DNA of 64,000 nt, taken from positions 186,001 through 250,000 of the forward strand of contig CAWGBJ010000002.1 in the NCBI GenBank assembly GCA_963820795.1. The letters run 5' to 3'. Below the pieces are notes generated by a model. The model was not told the DNA's origin. It made no database searches and saw only the letters and a program-made list of their open reading frames with translations. The DNA is from Roseiarcus sp963820795 (lineage in GTDB: Bacteria > Pseudomonadota > Alphaproteobacteria > Rhizobiales > Beijerinckiaceae). The translations under genes were made by a program, and so were the position numbers. Shown piece after piece: positions 36,149 through 45,534 of this stretch; the stretch's first letter is position 1, and each line of letters opens with the position of its first letter.

Positions 36149-38095
36149 CTACGACTTGCCGCGGTTCTGCCGATTGTCGACGAGTTCGCCGACGACCGTC
36201 GGATCGGCCAGGGTCGATGTGTCGCCGAGCGCGCCGTATTCGTTTTCGGCGATCTTGCGCAAGATGCGCCGCATGATCTTGCCCGACCGCGTCTTGGGCA
36301 ATCCGGGCGCGAACTGTATCAGGTCGGGCGACGCGATCGGCCCGATCTCCTTGCGCACCCAGGCGACGAGTTCCTTGCGCAGCTCCTCGTCGGCCTCGAC
36401 GCCGGCCATGACCGTGACATAGGCGTAGATGCCCTGCCCCTTGATGTCGTGCGGATAGCCGACGACCGCCGCTTCCGACACTTTCGGATGGGCGACGAGC
36501 GCGCTCTCGACCTCGGCCGTTCCCATTCGGTGGCCGGAGACGTTGATGACGTCATCGACGCGGCCGGTAATCCAGTAATCACCGTCGCCATCGCGCCGCG
36601 CGCCGTCGCCGGTGAAGTATTTGCCGGGATAGGCGCTGAAATAGGTGTTCACGAAGCGGGGGTGGTCGCCGTAAACCGTGCGCGACTGTCCCGGCCACGA
36701 GTCGGCGATGACGAGATTGCCCTCGCAGACCCCCGTCTGGACCGCGCCGGCGGCGTCGACGATCTCCGGCACGACGCCGAAGAAGGGACGCGTCGCCGAC
36801 CCAGGCTTCAGCCGAGTGGCGCCGGGCAGCGGCGTGATGAGAATGCCGCCCGTTTCGGTCTGCCACCAAGTGTCGACGATCGGGCACCGGCTCTCGCCGA
36901 CGACCCTGTAATACCACTCCCAGGCCTCCGGATTGATCGGCTCGCCAACGGTGCCCAGGAGGCGCAGGGAGGCGCGGCTCGTCTTCTTCACCGGCTCCTC
37001 GCCGGCGCCCATGAGCGAGCGGATAGCGGTCGGGGCCGTGTAGAGGATGTTGACCTTGTGCTTATCGACGACTTCCCAGAAACGGCTCATCGACGGGTAG
37101 TTCGGGATGCCCTCGAACATCAGCGTCGTCGCTCCATTGGCGAGCGGGCCGTAGAGGATGTAGCTGTGGCCGGTCACCCAGCCGACGTCGGCGGTGCACC
37201 AGTAGATATCTCCGTCGTGGTAGTCGAACACGTATTGATGCGTCATGGAGGTAAAGACGAGATAGCCGCCAGTGGTGTGCAGGACGCCCTTCGGCGTGCC
37301 CGTCGACCCTGAGGTGTAGAGGATAAACAGCGGATCCTCCGCATTCATTGGTTCGGGCGGGCAATACGCGGTCACCGCCTTGGCGGCTTCGTGCAACCAG
37401 ACATCGCGCCCGTTTTGCCAGGCGACACCGCCTCCGGTGCGCTTGACCACGATCACGGTCTTGACGCCGCCCGCTTTTTCGATGGCGGCGTCGACGTTGG
37501 CCTTCAGGGGCACCTTGCGGCCGCCGCGCAGGCCCTCGTCCGCGGTTATGACGACGTCCGACTTGGCGTCCGCGATCCGCCCCGCCAGCGCTTCGGCGGA
37601 GAAGCCGCCGAACACGACCGAATGGACCGCGCCGATCCGCGCGCAGGCCAGCATCGCATAGGCCGTCTCGGGGATCATCGGCAGATAAATGGTGACACGG
37701 TCGCCCTTCTCGACCCCGTGGGCTTTGAGCACATTGGCGAAATGGCCGACCTGCTCGGCGAGCTCGGCGTAGGTGATGTGCCTCGACTGCGCCGGGTCGT
37801 CGCCTTCCCAGATAATCGCGGTCTGGTTCGCCCGCTGCGGCAGATGACGGTCGATGCAATTGTGCGCGACATTGGTCACGCCGTCCTCGAACCATTTGAT
37901 CGAGACGTTGTGAACATCGAAGGACGTGTTCTTGACCCGGGCGTAGGGCGTGAACCAGTCGATGCGCTTGCCGTGCTCGCCCCAGAATCCTTCCGGATCG
38001 CTGATCGAGCGCTGGTACATCTCAGCGTATTTGGCCTCGTTCACCCAGGCGCGCTTCGCCCATTCGGCCGGAATGTCATAAACCTTGTCGGACAC
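36149..38095 (-). CDS. acs: Acetyl-CoA synthetase
   Basis: The 648-residue AMP-forming enzyme has the N-terminal Acs domain (DPEGFWGEHGKRIDWFTPY), the P-loop-like YTSGSTGTPKG, DVGWVTGHSYI, YWITGRVDDVINVSGHRMGTAE and the acetylation-site tail LPKTRSGKIMRRIL. It converts acetate, ATP and CoA into acetyl-CoA. The start is a GTG after GGGAGGAG; the frame upstream to 38395 lacks family similarity. Confidence 0.95.
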   Translation of the reverse strand: MSDKVYDIPAEWAKRAWVNEAKYAEMYQRSISDPEGFWGEHGKRIDWFTPYARVKNTSFDVHNVSIKWFEDGVTNVAHNCIDRHLPQRANQTAIIWEGDDPAQSRHITYAELAEQVGHFANVLKAHGVEKGDRVTIYLPMIPETAYAMLACARIGAVHSVVFGGFSAEALAGRIADAKSDVVITADEGLRGGRKVPLKANVDAAIEKAGGVKTVIVVKRTGGGVAWQNGRDVWLHEAAKAVTAYCPPEPMNAEDPLFILYTSGSTGTPKGVLHTTGGYLVFTSMTHQYVFDYHDGDIYWCTADVGWVTGHSYILYGPLANGATTLMFEGIPNYPSMSRFWEVVDKHKVNILYTAPTAIRSLMGAGEEPVKKTSRASLRLLGTVGEPINPEAWEWYYRVVGESRCPIVDTWWQTETGGILITPLPGATRLKPGSATRPFFGVVPEIVDAAGAVQTGVCEGNLVIADSWPGQSRTVYGDHPRFVNTYFSAYPGKYFTGDGARRDGDGDYWITGRVDDVINVSGHRMGTAEVESALVAHPKVSEAAVVGYPHDIKGQGIYAYVTVMAGVEADEELRKELVAWVRKEIGPIASPDLIQFAPGLPKTRSGKIMRRILRKIAENEYGALGDTSTLADPTVVGELVDNRQNRGKS

Positions 38096-38283
38096 GGGCT
38101 CCTCCCAATGCGCCGAGGCGGCCTCGCCCGCCCCACGGGATTTCGCGCTGTTATGCCTCATCGGAGCGAAAGCCGACAAGCCGCGCCACCTGCGGCTTTG
38201 GTCGTAGCCCTTCGGACCCGCTCCGAAAAGGCTTTTGGAGGCGTTTCCGTCGCCGTGGTACGGTGAGCCCGAGGAGACCGCAT

Positions 38284-38855
38284 GTGGCCGAGACTCAATT
38301 CCGCCAGATGACGCCGGAGGAATTCTTCGTCTGGCAGCTCGACCAGGACGAGCGCTACGAGCTCGTCGACGGCGTTCCCGTGCCGTTGCGGGCAATGACC
38401 GGAGCGAGCGACGCCCACGATGTCATCGTCGTCAATTGCATCGGCGAGCTTCACCGCCGCCTGCGCGGCAAGCCCTGCCGCGTCGCCAGCGCCGGCACCG
38501 CGCTGCGGACCTCGATCCGCTCGGCCCGCCGGCCGGACGTCACCGTCGATTGCGCGCCGCCGCGCGGCAACTCCTACGAGGCGCACCGGCCGACGGTCAT
38601 TGTCGAGGTGTTGTCGCCCTCGACCCGCAAGATCGATCGCTTCACCAAGCTCGAGGAATACCGCCGTCATCCGAGCGTCCGCCATATCCTGCTGGTCGAT
38701 CCGGACACGATTTCCGCCAAGATCTATTCGCGCGCGGACGAGGGCGCCTGGTCCGACGTCGACCTGATCGGCGGCGAGGCGATCATGGAGCTGACGGCGA
38801 TCGAGGTCGCGATGCCGCTCGGGCGCTCTATGAGCGGCTCGAGATGGCGGGGTGA
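38284..38855 (+). CDS. Uma2 family endonuclease-like protein (DUF820), one missing base near the end
   Basis: The product has the DUF820/Uma2 restriction-endonuclease-like core: MTPEEFFVWQLDQDERYELVDG, a PDVTVDC strand, TVIVEVLSPSTRKIDR and LEEYRRHPSVRHILLVDPD. Near 38821 one base is missing; adding it gives the expected end LYERLEMAG and about 191 residues. These proteins are abundant and of uncertain role. Start is a GTG after GAGGAG. Confidence 0.8.
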
Positions 38856-38884
38856 ACAGCAGTCGGCGCGTGCGCGGATGCGCC

Positions 38885-39298
38885 TCAGAGACCGCCCATC
38901 TTGCAGACGAGCGCCCATTCCGCCGCGGTCACCGGCTGGACGGAAAGCCGCGAGTTGGTCGCCAGAGCCATATCCGCCAGCCGCTTGTCGGCCTTGACCT
39001 CTTCGAGCGTCACCGGGCGCGGCAGCGGACGGACAGCGCGGATGTCGACCATGCCGAACTTGCCGCTCGCATCCGTTGGATCGGGCCGGTAGGCCTTGCT
39101 GATTTCGACGATCCCGACGATCGCCTTGCCTTCGTTGGAATGGTAAAAGAAGGCGTGCTCGCCGACCTTCATCGCCTGCATGTTGAGCTTGGCGCTATGG
39201 TTGCGGACGCCGCTCCAGTCGGTGCCCTCCGCGCCGCAGCGCTCGACCTTTTCGAAGGACCAGGCCGAGGGCTCGCTTTTGAACAGCCAGTGCGCCAT
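38885..39298 (-). CDS. EVE domain protein
   Basis: The 137-residue protein matches the EVE (PUA-like) family: MAHWLFKSEPSAWSFEKVE, TDWSGVRNHSAKLNMQAMKVGEHAFFYHS and VGIVEISKAYRPDPTD. The fold recognises modified bases; the role in bacteria is not settled. It lies 7 bases after the short YciI gene and probably shares its transcript with gpsA. Confidence 0.9.
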   Translation of the reverse strand: MAHWLFKSEPSAWSFEKVERCGAEGTDWSGVRNHSAKLNMQAMKVGEHAFFYHSNEGKAIVGIVEISKAYRPDPTDASGKFGMVDIRAVRPLPRPVTLEEVKADKRLADMALATNSRLSVQPVTAAEWALVCKMGGL

Positions 39299-39305
39299 TG
39301 CCGCC

Positions 39306-39515
39306 TCACGCGAAAATATCGAGGATATCGCCCTCGCTCTCGCCCTCGAAAAAGATCATCAGGCCGACCGGCATCTGGCAACCGGGCGCGAGCAGGGCGC
39401 CGGCCGTCTTAACCCGCGCGGCAAGGCCGCCGAAGTAGGCGAGATGCGCTAGCCGACTCTCCTTAGGGGTGTCCGGACTATGCGGCTTATCGACGCAGGT
39501 TGCGATGAAAAGCAT
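39306..39515 (-). CDS. YciI-like protein, shortened
   Basis: The 69-residue product starts MLFIATCVDKPHSPDTPKESRLAHLAYF and continues with the YciI core GALLAPGCQMPVGLMIFFEGES, then stops at ILDIFA. Normal YciI proteins have about 95 residues and carry a DPYAKAGLF-type end that is missing here. The gene is intact up to that point, so it is a C-terminal truncation, real or caused by an indel. Confidence 0.7.
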   Translation of the reverse strand: MLFIATCVDKPHSPDTPKESRLAHLAYFGGLAARVKTAGALLAPGCQMPVGLMIFFEGESEGDILDIFA

Positions 39516-39579
39516 CCCCATTTCTCCGTGCACGGAGGCTTAAGCGAAGCGGAGGCGGTTTGCAAAGCCATGCCCGGCG

Positions 39580-40566
39580 CTATTCCTCGCCTCTTTGCGG
39601 GCGCCCGAGCAAAGCTCCGACCGCGCCGGCGACGTCGAGCGAACCCTCGATCAACGCCTCGACACAATTGGCGATCGGCAGGTCGACGTTTCGCGCGCGG
39701 GCCATTTCCGAAAGCGCCGAAGCCGTGAACGCGCCCTCGACGAGACGACCCTCGCCGGCCGCCTTGACGCTGCGGCCTTTCCCGAGGGCGAGACCGAAGG
39801 TGAAGTTGCGCGACTGCGCGGAAGAGCAGGTCAGGACGAGATCGCCAAGCCCTGAGAGTCCCATCAGGGTCGGTCCCCGGGCGCCGAACGCCTCGCCGAA
39901 GCGCCGCAGCTCTGCAAACCCCCGTGCGATCAGCGCCGCGCTTGCGCTCTCACCCAGACCCCTGCCTATGGCGACCCCGCAGGCGATCGCGAGCACGTTC
40001 TTCGCCGCGCCGCCGATTTCGACGCCACGCACGTCGGTCGAGTGGTAGAGCCGCAGGTTCGAGCCATGCAGCAGGTCGCAGAGCGACTGCGCCAGACCGG
40101 CGTCGTCCGCCGCCAGGGTCAGCGCCGTCGGCAGTCCGCCGGCCACGTCCGCTGCGAAGGACGGCCCGGAAAGAATCGCAGCCCTCCTGGCGGGCGCCGC
40201 CTGCAACAGGACCTCGGTCATGAAGGCGTGGCTGCCACGTTCGATCCCCTTGGCGCACGTCACCAGCGGCGCCGATCCCGGCAGGCTGGCGAGGCCAAGA
40301 GTCACTTCCCGCGTCGCCTGGGCCGGGGCTGCGACCAGGATGGCGTCGCACCGCGCGAGCTGATCGAGGTCGGCTGTCGCGCGAACGGCGGCTGCGAGCC
40401 GGACGGCAGGCAGCTTGTCGCTCCGGCGCGTCGCCTCCAGTTCGGCCATCGCCCGCGGGTTGCGCCCCCATAGCACCACGTTTCGACCCGCCGCCGCCGC
40501 TACATTGGCGAGCGCCGTTCCCCATGCGCCCGCCCCTGCGACGCCGACTGTGCTATTCTCTTTCAC
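39580..40566 (-). CDS. gpsA: NAD(P)-dependent glycerol-3-phosphate dehydrogenase
   Basis: The 328-residue enzyme has the N-terminal GAGAWGTALANVAA nucleotide motif, VTCAKGIERGS, ILSGPSFAADVAGGLPTALTLA, the catalytic-lysine region GGAAKNVLAIACGVAIG and the C-terminal GLSGLGDLVLTCSS. It reduces dihydroxyacetone phosphate to glycerol-3-phosphate for phospholipid synthesis. The YciI and EVE genes follow on the same strand. Confidence 0.95.
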   Translation of the reverse strand: MKENSTVGVAGAGAWGTALANVAAAAGRNVVLWGRNPRAMAELEATRRSDKLPAVRLAAAVRATADLDQLARCDAILVAAPAQATREVTLGLASLPGSAPLVTCAKGIERGSHAFMTEVLLQAAPARRAAILSGPSFAADVAGGLPTALTLAADDAGLAQSLCDLLHGSNLRLYHSTDVRGVEIGGAAKNVLAIACGVAIGRGLGESASAALIARGFAELRRFGEAFGARGPTLMGLSGLGDLVLTCSSAQSRNFTFGLALGKGRSVKAAGEGRLVEGAFTASALSEMARARNVDLPIANCVEALIEGSLDVAGAVGALLGRPQRGEE

Positions 40567-40726
40567 CCCGCGTCGTCCCGCATTCGGTTTCTTTTGCCTT
40601 TTTGACGCGATCTTTGCTCGCCGTCAGCTCCTCCGAGTTGCGCGCCTAGCCAAAGCACAGACTAAGGCTTAGGTATACGCTCCAGCGGGTCGCCGAGGCG
40701 GCGCGTCAGCCAGGATTCTGAAAGCG

Positions 40727-41416
40727 ATGCCGGACTTCGACTTTTCGACCGTCATACTTGCGCTAGTCGCACTATTTGTCGTCTTCAAGCTCCGTTCGGT
40801 GCTCGGCACGCGCAACGGCTCCGAGCGCCCGTCCGGCGGGCTTCTCGCGCCGCTCCGCCGCGCGTCCGGGCCGGCCCCTGCGATCGCTCCCGCCGACGCG
40901 CTAGCGCCGGCCACCGCTCTCTCGGCTGCCCCGGTTGACCGGTGGAAGGGCCTGGCCGAGCCGGACGCCTGGACGGGCCTCGACGCCATCGTGGCGGCGG
41001 ACAGGAGCTTTGCCGGGCCGGACTTTCTCTCCGGGGCGCGGGCCGCATACTATATGGTCGTGCACGGATTCGCTGCCGGGGACGCCGCGACGCTTCGCAA
41101 CCTCATCGCGCCCGAGGCCTTCGCCAATTTCGACGCCGCCATCCGGGCGCGGGCTGTCGCCGGCCAGACGACGACCACGACGGTGGTTTCGATCGACGCC
41201 GCCGAGATCGTCGGCGCGCAGCTCACTGGAACTACCGCGCAGATCAGCGTCCGCTTTGCCACCAAGCTCAACTCGGTCACCCGCGATTCCGCCGGTGCGA
41301 TCGTCGACGGTTCGCCGACCGAGGTGGCCGACCACGTCGACCTCTGGACTTTCGTGCGCGACATACGCTCACGCGATCCCAACTGGCAACTGACCGCGAC
41401 AGAGTCGGAACACTGA
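40727..41416 (+). CDS. Tim44/TimA domain membrane-anchored protein
   Basis: The 229-residue protein starts with one membrane helix (FSTVILALVALFVVFKL), a low-complexity Pro/Ala linker and a Tim44-like domain (FLSGARAAYYMVVHGFAAGDAATLRNLIAPEAF; VDLWTFVRDIRSRDPNWQL). Alphaproteobacterial TimA-type proteins are related to mitochondrial Tim44. It begins a tight run with mltA (3-base gap) and smr. Confidence 0.87.
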   Translation: MPDFDFSTVILALVALFVVFKLRSVLGTRNGSERPSGGLLAPLRRASGPAPAIAPADALAPATALSAAPVDRWKGLAEPDAWTGLDAIVAADRSFAGPDFLSGARAAYYMVVHGFAAGDAATLRNLIAPEAFANFDAAIRARAVAGQTTTTTVVSIDAAEIVGAQLTGTTAQISVRFATKLNSVTRDSAGAIVDGSPTEVADHVDLWTFVRDIRSRDPNWQLTATESEH

Positions 41417-41419
41417 GCC

Positions 41420-42526
41420 TTGCCGGCCGGCGATTGGCCTCTGCTTCTCGAACCGGTCGAATTCGACACTCTGGCGACCTTCGACGACGACGACCATCTG
41501 GCGGCGTTCCAATGTTTCCGGCGCTCGGCGCAAGGGCTCGCCGACGGGCGTGCGGAGGTTCGCCCCGCCCGCCCCCATTCCGCCGGCCTCGCCGCGGCGG
41601 CGCGCGCCGCGCTCGGTGCGCCGCCAAGCGACCGGATGCAGGCGCGGCAATTCTTCGAGACCCAGTTTCGGCCTTTCAGGGTTGTCCCGGCGCACGGCGA
41701 CGGTTTCCTCACGGGCTATTACGAGCCGTGCGTTCCGGCTTCGAGAAGCGCAACGGCGCTGTTTTGCTGGCCCATACTCGGGCGTCCCACCGATCTCGTG
41801 ACGTTCCTTCCCGGCGAGGCCCCGCCGGGCTTTCCCGAGGGCCTCAGCGGCGCGCGGCGCCGAGACGACGGCGTTCTTCTGCCCTACCCCGATCGCGAGA
41901 CGATCGAACGGGAGCGACGCGACCCGGTCCTCTGGCTTCGCGATGCCGTCGAGGCATTTCTCATCCAGGTCCAGGGTTCGGCCCAAGTCGAATTTCCGGA
42001 CGGGAGGCAGGCGCGGCTCGCCTATGACGGCCGCAACGGACTTCCTTACACGTCGATCGGGCGCATCCTGATCGAGAGCGGCGAGATCGCGGAAGGCGCG
42101 ATGTCGCTTCAGAAGCTCAAGGCCTGGCTTTGTGCAGCCGGTCTCGGCGAGGGCGAACCGGGCCTCACGCTGATGCGGCGAAACCGCTCCTTCGTCTTCT
42201 TCAGGCTTCAAGAGGACTTCGACCCGGCGTTCGGTCCGGTCGGCGGCGCCGGCGTTCCGTTGACGGCGCTGCGCTCGATCGCTGTCGACCGCCGCCTTTG
42301 GAGTTACGGCCTGCCGTTCTGGATCGAGGCGGAGCTGCCGTCGATGGACGGCGCGACGCGCCCGTTCCGACGGCTTACGGTTGCGCAGGACACGGGGTCG
42401 GCGATTGTCGGACCGACCCGCGCCGACTTGTTCTTCGGGAGCGGCGATGCGGCGGGCGCGCGCGCTGGCCTCATCCGCCACCGCGGCGCATTCACCGTGC
42501 TTCTGCCTGTCGGAGACGAGCCGTGA
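41420..42526 (+). CDS. mltA: Membrane-bound lytic murein transglycosylase A
   Basis: The 368-residue protein contains the MltA fold: FRVVPAHGDGFLTGYYEPCV, DAVEAFLIQVQGSAQVEFPDG, RLAYDGRNGLPYTSIGRILI and the C-terminal 3D-type LTVAQDTGSAIVGPTRADLFFG with catalytic Asp. It cuts peptidoglycan to form 1,6-anhydromuramic acid. The only start before the domain is TTG at 41420, and no signal peptide is visible, so the N-terminus or its export needs care. It overlaps the smr start (GTGA). Confidence 0.9.
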   Translation: MPAGDWPLLLEPVEFDTLATFDDDDHLAAFQCFRRSAQGLADGRAEVRPARPHSAGLAAAARAALGAPPSDRMQARQFFETQFRPFRVVPAHGDGFLTGYYEPCVPASRSATALFCWPILGRPTDLVTFLPGEAPPGFPEGLSGARRRDDGVLLPYPDRETIERERRDPVLWLRDAVEAFLIQVQGSAQVEFPDGRQARLAYDGRNGLPYTSIGRILIESGEIAEGAMSLQKLKAWLCAAGLGEGEPGLTLMRRNRSFVFFRLQEDFDPAFGPVGGAGVPLTALRSIAVDRRLWSYGLPFWIEAELPSMDGATRPFRRLTVAQDTGSAIVGPTRADLFFGSGDAAGARAGLIRHRGAFTVLLPVGDEP

Positions 42527-43089
42527 AGGAGGCGACGCCGTCTCACCTCCATCGCCTGCGGCGGCTGACGGATGAGGAAATCGCGCTCTGGACCGAAGTC
42601 GCGCGTAGCGTCTCCCGCCGACGCGGCGCGACCTTGCCGGCTCCCTCGAAGCCCCTTGCTCCGAAGCCGTCCGCCGCACCGGCTGCGGCGACCGCGCCCG
42701 CCACCGAATCGGCGCCGGCAAAACCGCGCACGCCGCCGCTCGCGCCGATCGAGCGGCGGCTCAAGCGCGAGCTTCAGCGCGGCCGAGCGGCGATCGACGA
42801 CGCCCTCGACCTGCACGGGATGAACCAGGCCGAGGCGCATCAGGCGCTGCGCGGCTTCCTGCGGCATGCGCAGGCGCGAGGCGCGCGGCTCGTCATCGTC
42901 GTCACCGGCAAGGGGGGACCCCTGGATGAGCCGGCGCCCTTCGGCCAGCAGCGCGGCGTGCTGCGCCGGCTCGCTCCCCATTGGCTGCGCGAGCCGGACC
43001 TGCGTTCGGTCGTGCTGGGCTTCGAAGAGGCAGGCCGGGCCCACGGCGGCTCGGGCGCGCTCTACGTTCGGCTGCGGCGGGGGGCCTGA
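42523..43089 (+). CDS. Smr domain (MutS2 C-terminal-like) protein
   Basis: The 188-residue protein has an N-terminal helical part (LHRLRRLTDEEIALWTEVARSV), a Pro/Ala-rich linker and an Smr domain: DLHGMNQAEAHQALRGFL, VIVVTGKGG and GGSGALYVRLRR. Smr domains are nucleases acting on DNA or RNA junctions. The start is a GTG coupled to mltA. Confidence 0.9.
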   Translation: MKEATPSHLHRLRRLTDEEIALWTEVARSVSRRRGATLPAPSKPLAPKPSAAPAAATAPATESAPAKPRTPPLAPIERRLKRELQRGRAAIDDALDLHGMNQAEAHQALRGFLRHAQARGARLVIVVTGKGGPLDEPAPFGQQRGVLRRLAPHWLREPDLRSVVLGFEEAGRAHGGSGALYVRLRRGA

Positions 43090-43851
43090 TAGCCGTCGGA
43101 CGCCGGCGTCGCCAGTGCCAACCCTTCCGGCGGCGCCCGGCCTCGCGTGAGCAAGGGCTCGCCGCGCTGCGACCGCCAGACGACGCGCTCGACGCGCATC
43201 GAGCCCTCGGCGTGGATGTAATTAAGTAATGCGACGAGCTCGGCTCGGCAGGCGGGTGATCCGACAGACGGTCGCGCATCCTGGCGAGCTCGACGCGCAT
43301 GGACAGATGGAGGCGCGCGCTGGCGCGCTGGTTGATCGGCGCGCCTGAAGAAGCGCCGCCGTTCGATGACGGCAGCGAACCTTTGACGGCGTCCACGCGA
43401 TTGAAGGGCGTTCGCATCGAGCGCTCGCGCCAGTTTGGCGACGTTTACTTGGCGCTCGCGTTGTGCCGTAGAGTGGGCCTTGGTTCTGAACCGCGAACAG
43501 CTTTCCGCAACGCTCCGATCCTCCGGGCGCCGGAGGTAGCCGCCTCAAAGGAGGCTCTTGAATGCCCCTCGACAAGTGGCCTCTCGGCGTAATGATCAGC
43601 CGAGAATGACAATCTCCCGTCGATCAGGGCGACAACTTGATCTCCAGGCCATGTTTTCGACAATGACTCCGTCTTCGCCGATGGGGTAAGGACAGACTGT
43701 TCGAGCCGCGGATAACTGCGAAGGCTACCGGCGTGGACTGTTTGTCGAATCAAAGCCAATCACCGAGGCGCGCCATGGTATCCGCATTCGGTCCGATCGG
43801 CGGAAGGATCTTTGGTTTTACGCTGCCGCAGGACGCCGCTAAGGTCGGGCA
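43090..43851. other. Eroded region with gene fragments, no intact gene
   Basis: On the minus strand a codon-biased stretch reads NYIHAEGSMRVERVVWRSQR about 43150-43230, and near 43225 a one-base change joins it to an upstream piece; I do not recognise the protein. On the plus strand a fragment with LKGVRIERSRQFGDVYLAL looks like the start of an IS1634-type transposase. Nothing is supported between 43600 and the fixJ-like start. Confidence 0.5.
43395..43484 (+). pseudogene. Possible IS transposase N-terminal fragment
   Basis: About 30 residues (RLKGVRIERSRQFGDVYLAL then ALCRRVGLG) resemble the N-terminal part of IS1634-family transposases, where the phrase RSR-FGD-LAL-L---LGL recurs. No inverted repeats or downstream catalytic parts are present. 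The identification is from memory and tentative. Confidence 0.35.
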
Positions 43852-44478
43852 ATGAGTGAAAAGCCGATCGTTCACGTAATCGACGACGACGACGCCCTTC
43901 GCGATTCGGTCCGGCTGTTTCTGGACAATGAGGGACTGGAGGTCAGGCCGTATGCCTCCGCCATCGAGTTTGTCTCTGCATTGAGCTCGAACCCCACAGG
44001 CTGCGTCGTCACCGACGTTCGCATGCCAGGCATGAGCGGCATGGAACTGCTGGCTCACCTTGCAACGCGAGGATTGGCGTTGCCAGTCATCGTCGTAACC
44101 GGTCATGCCGATGTTCCGCTCGCGGTGCGCGCAATGAAGGAAGGCGCGGTCGACCTGCTCGAAAAGCCGTTTCGTGCGGACGATCTGATCAGCGCCGTTC
44201 GCAGAGCCCTGGCTTCCGGAAAGAGTCCCAACCCGAGCGATGCGAGCGCGCGGGACGCGGTTGCGCGGCTATCGACGCTGAGCGTGCGCGAGAATGAGGT
44301 GCTCGACCGGCTCATTCGGGGGCAGCCCAACAAGATCATCGCCTATGAAATGGGGATCAGCCCGCGGACCGTGGAAGTCCATCGCGCCAATGTCATGAAA
44401 AAGACGAAGGCCGGAAGTCTGTCGGAACTCGTCCGCATGTTCCTGAATGTCGAACGCGGAGAAGCCGGGCGGAGCTGA
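43852..44478 (+). CDS. FixJ-family response regulator
   Basis: The 208-residue protein has a receiver domain (VHVIDDDDALRDSVRLFLD, phospho-Asp in CVVTDVRMPGMSGMELL, the FixJ-type VIVVTGHADVPLAVRAMKEGAVDLLEKPF) and a LuxR-type DNA-binding domain (LSVRENEVLDRLIRGQPNKIIAYEMGISPRTVEVHRANVM). FixJ relatives control low-oxygen respiration and nitrogen fixation. No FixL-type kinase lies nearby, so it is an orphan here. Confidence 0.9.
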   Translation: MSEKPIVHVIDDDDALRDSVRLFLDNEGLEVRPYASAIEFVSALSSNPTGCVVTDVRMPGMSGMELLAHLATRGLALPVIVVTGHADVPLAVRAMKEGAVDLLEKPFRADDLISAVRRALASGKSPNPSDASARDAVARLSTLSVRENEVLDRLIRGQPNKIIAYEMGISPRTVEVHRANVMKKTKAGSLSELVRMFLNVERGEAGRS

Positions 44479-45032
44479 GGCGCGCCGCAGGTCGCATCGT
44501 TCTCCCGGATCCACAATTACGCCCTGAACGGTCGGGATTTGCAGTTGTTCCGTTAAAGCCAACGCCTCGCTGATTTCAGGCGAAAGACCTGTCTCGGCGG
44601 CCCTTTTTGCAGAGCTTCCGGGAGGGACTGCGGGAGAAATTGGCTGATGATTGCGCAGGAGGTCGTCCGGACCTGCTCCAACGCGTCTGTGGTGCAGGCG
44701 GGGTTGATTTCGATTGGCGGAGTGTTCACTGCCAATTTTTCGAGCGGAGGCCCAGCGCGGCCGCACGCCCCTGGGGGGGCGTACGCGGCCGACCTCATGA
44801 GGGACCTTGCCTAAATAGACGGCGAAGGCCGCCGAACGGAAACGCGCTGACGAGGGGGCGCCCCAGCCCGACCAGCCTATTCTTTCGTGCCTGGGGTCCA
44901 TACTCGATCAGCGTTTGCAGATCACGCCCACCGGCGAGCCGTAAGACGCCGTCGGCCGCCAAACTGTGTGCAAGCAAGCGAGGTGGCCGCAGATCGTGCG
45001 GTCCATCCGTTTGACGCCCGGAAGAAGTCCGG
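44479..45032. other. Intergenic stretch without a confident gene
   Basis: A minus-strand frame at 44795-44977 (LAGGRDLQTLIEYGPQARKN) shows codon bias like real genes but has no good start or family match. The rest shows only short frames. It could hold remnants; nothing can be named. Confidence 0.45.
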
Positions 45033-45404
45033 TCAAAGCGCCTTGTTCTGATGCCGGAGCCGTTGCGCCAGAACCCGCATCACCTTGAGAGCGAAATAGG
45101 GTGTGTGCCGAACCAGAAACAGATATTGCTTTTCCGTGATCGGAGCGACGGTCACGTCCGTCTCTGCGGTCACGGTCGCGCTTCTCGGCGAGGTGTCGAT
45201 CAGCGCCATCTCTCCAAAAATTTCATTTTCGCTCAGCGTTTCGAGGAGTCTGTTGCCTGAAAGGACCCTCACGCGCCCCGACTTTATCACGAAAAGCTCC
45301 ACGGCAGAGTCACCCTCGCGGAAGATCGTCTCGCCTGCTTTGTAATCGCGCGTTGGAACATCCTGACCCAAGAGAAGAGAGAAGTCGTCCGCATCATCCG
45401 TCAT
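45033..45404 (-). CDS. Single-domain cyclic-nucleotide-binding protein
   Basis: The 123-residue protein is just a cNMP-binding barrel: AGETIFREGDSAVELFVIKSGRVRVL, the phosphate-binding NEIFGEMALIDTSPRSATVTA and a C-terminal helix FALKVMRVLAQRLRHQN. There is no DNA-binding domain, unlike Crp/Fnr regulators. Such proteins may act as sensors or partners of other proteins. The start at MTDDADDF was chosen because GAGGA lies 7 bases before it; two earlier in-frame ATGs lack one. Confidence 0.82.
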   Translation of the reverse strand: MTDDADDFSLLLGQDVPTRDYKAGETIFREGDSAVELFVIKSGRVRVLSGNRLLETLSENEIFGEMALIDTSPRSATVTAETDVTVAPITEKQYLFLVRHTPYFALKVMRVLAQRLRHQNKAL

Positions 45405-45534
45405 GTCGCGATCCTCGCGCATCGTTTCGATGCGCATTGCCTAAAGATGAGACGTCAGACTGATTGCAGAATTGTGACAAGCAGTCTTCATACCACGCGC
45501 GGATCTTGAGCGTCTCCCCAAGGAGCGCGTTCCG

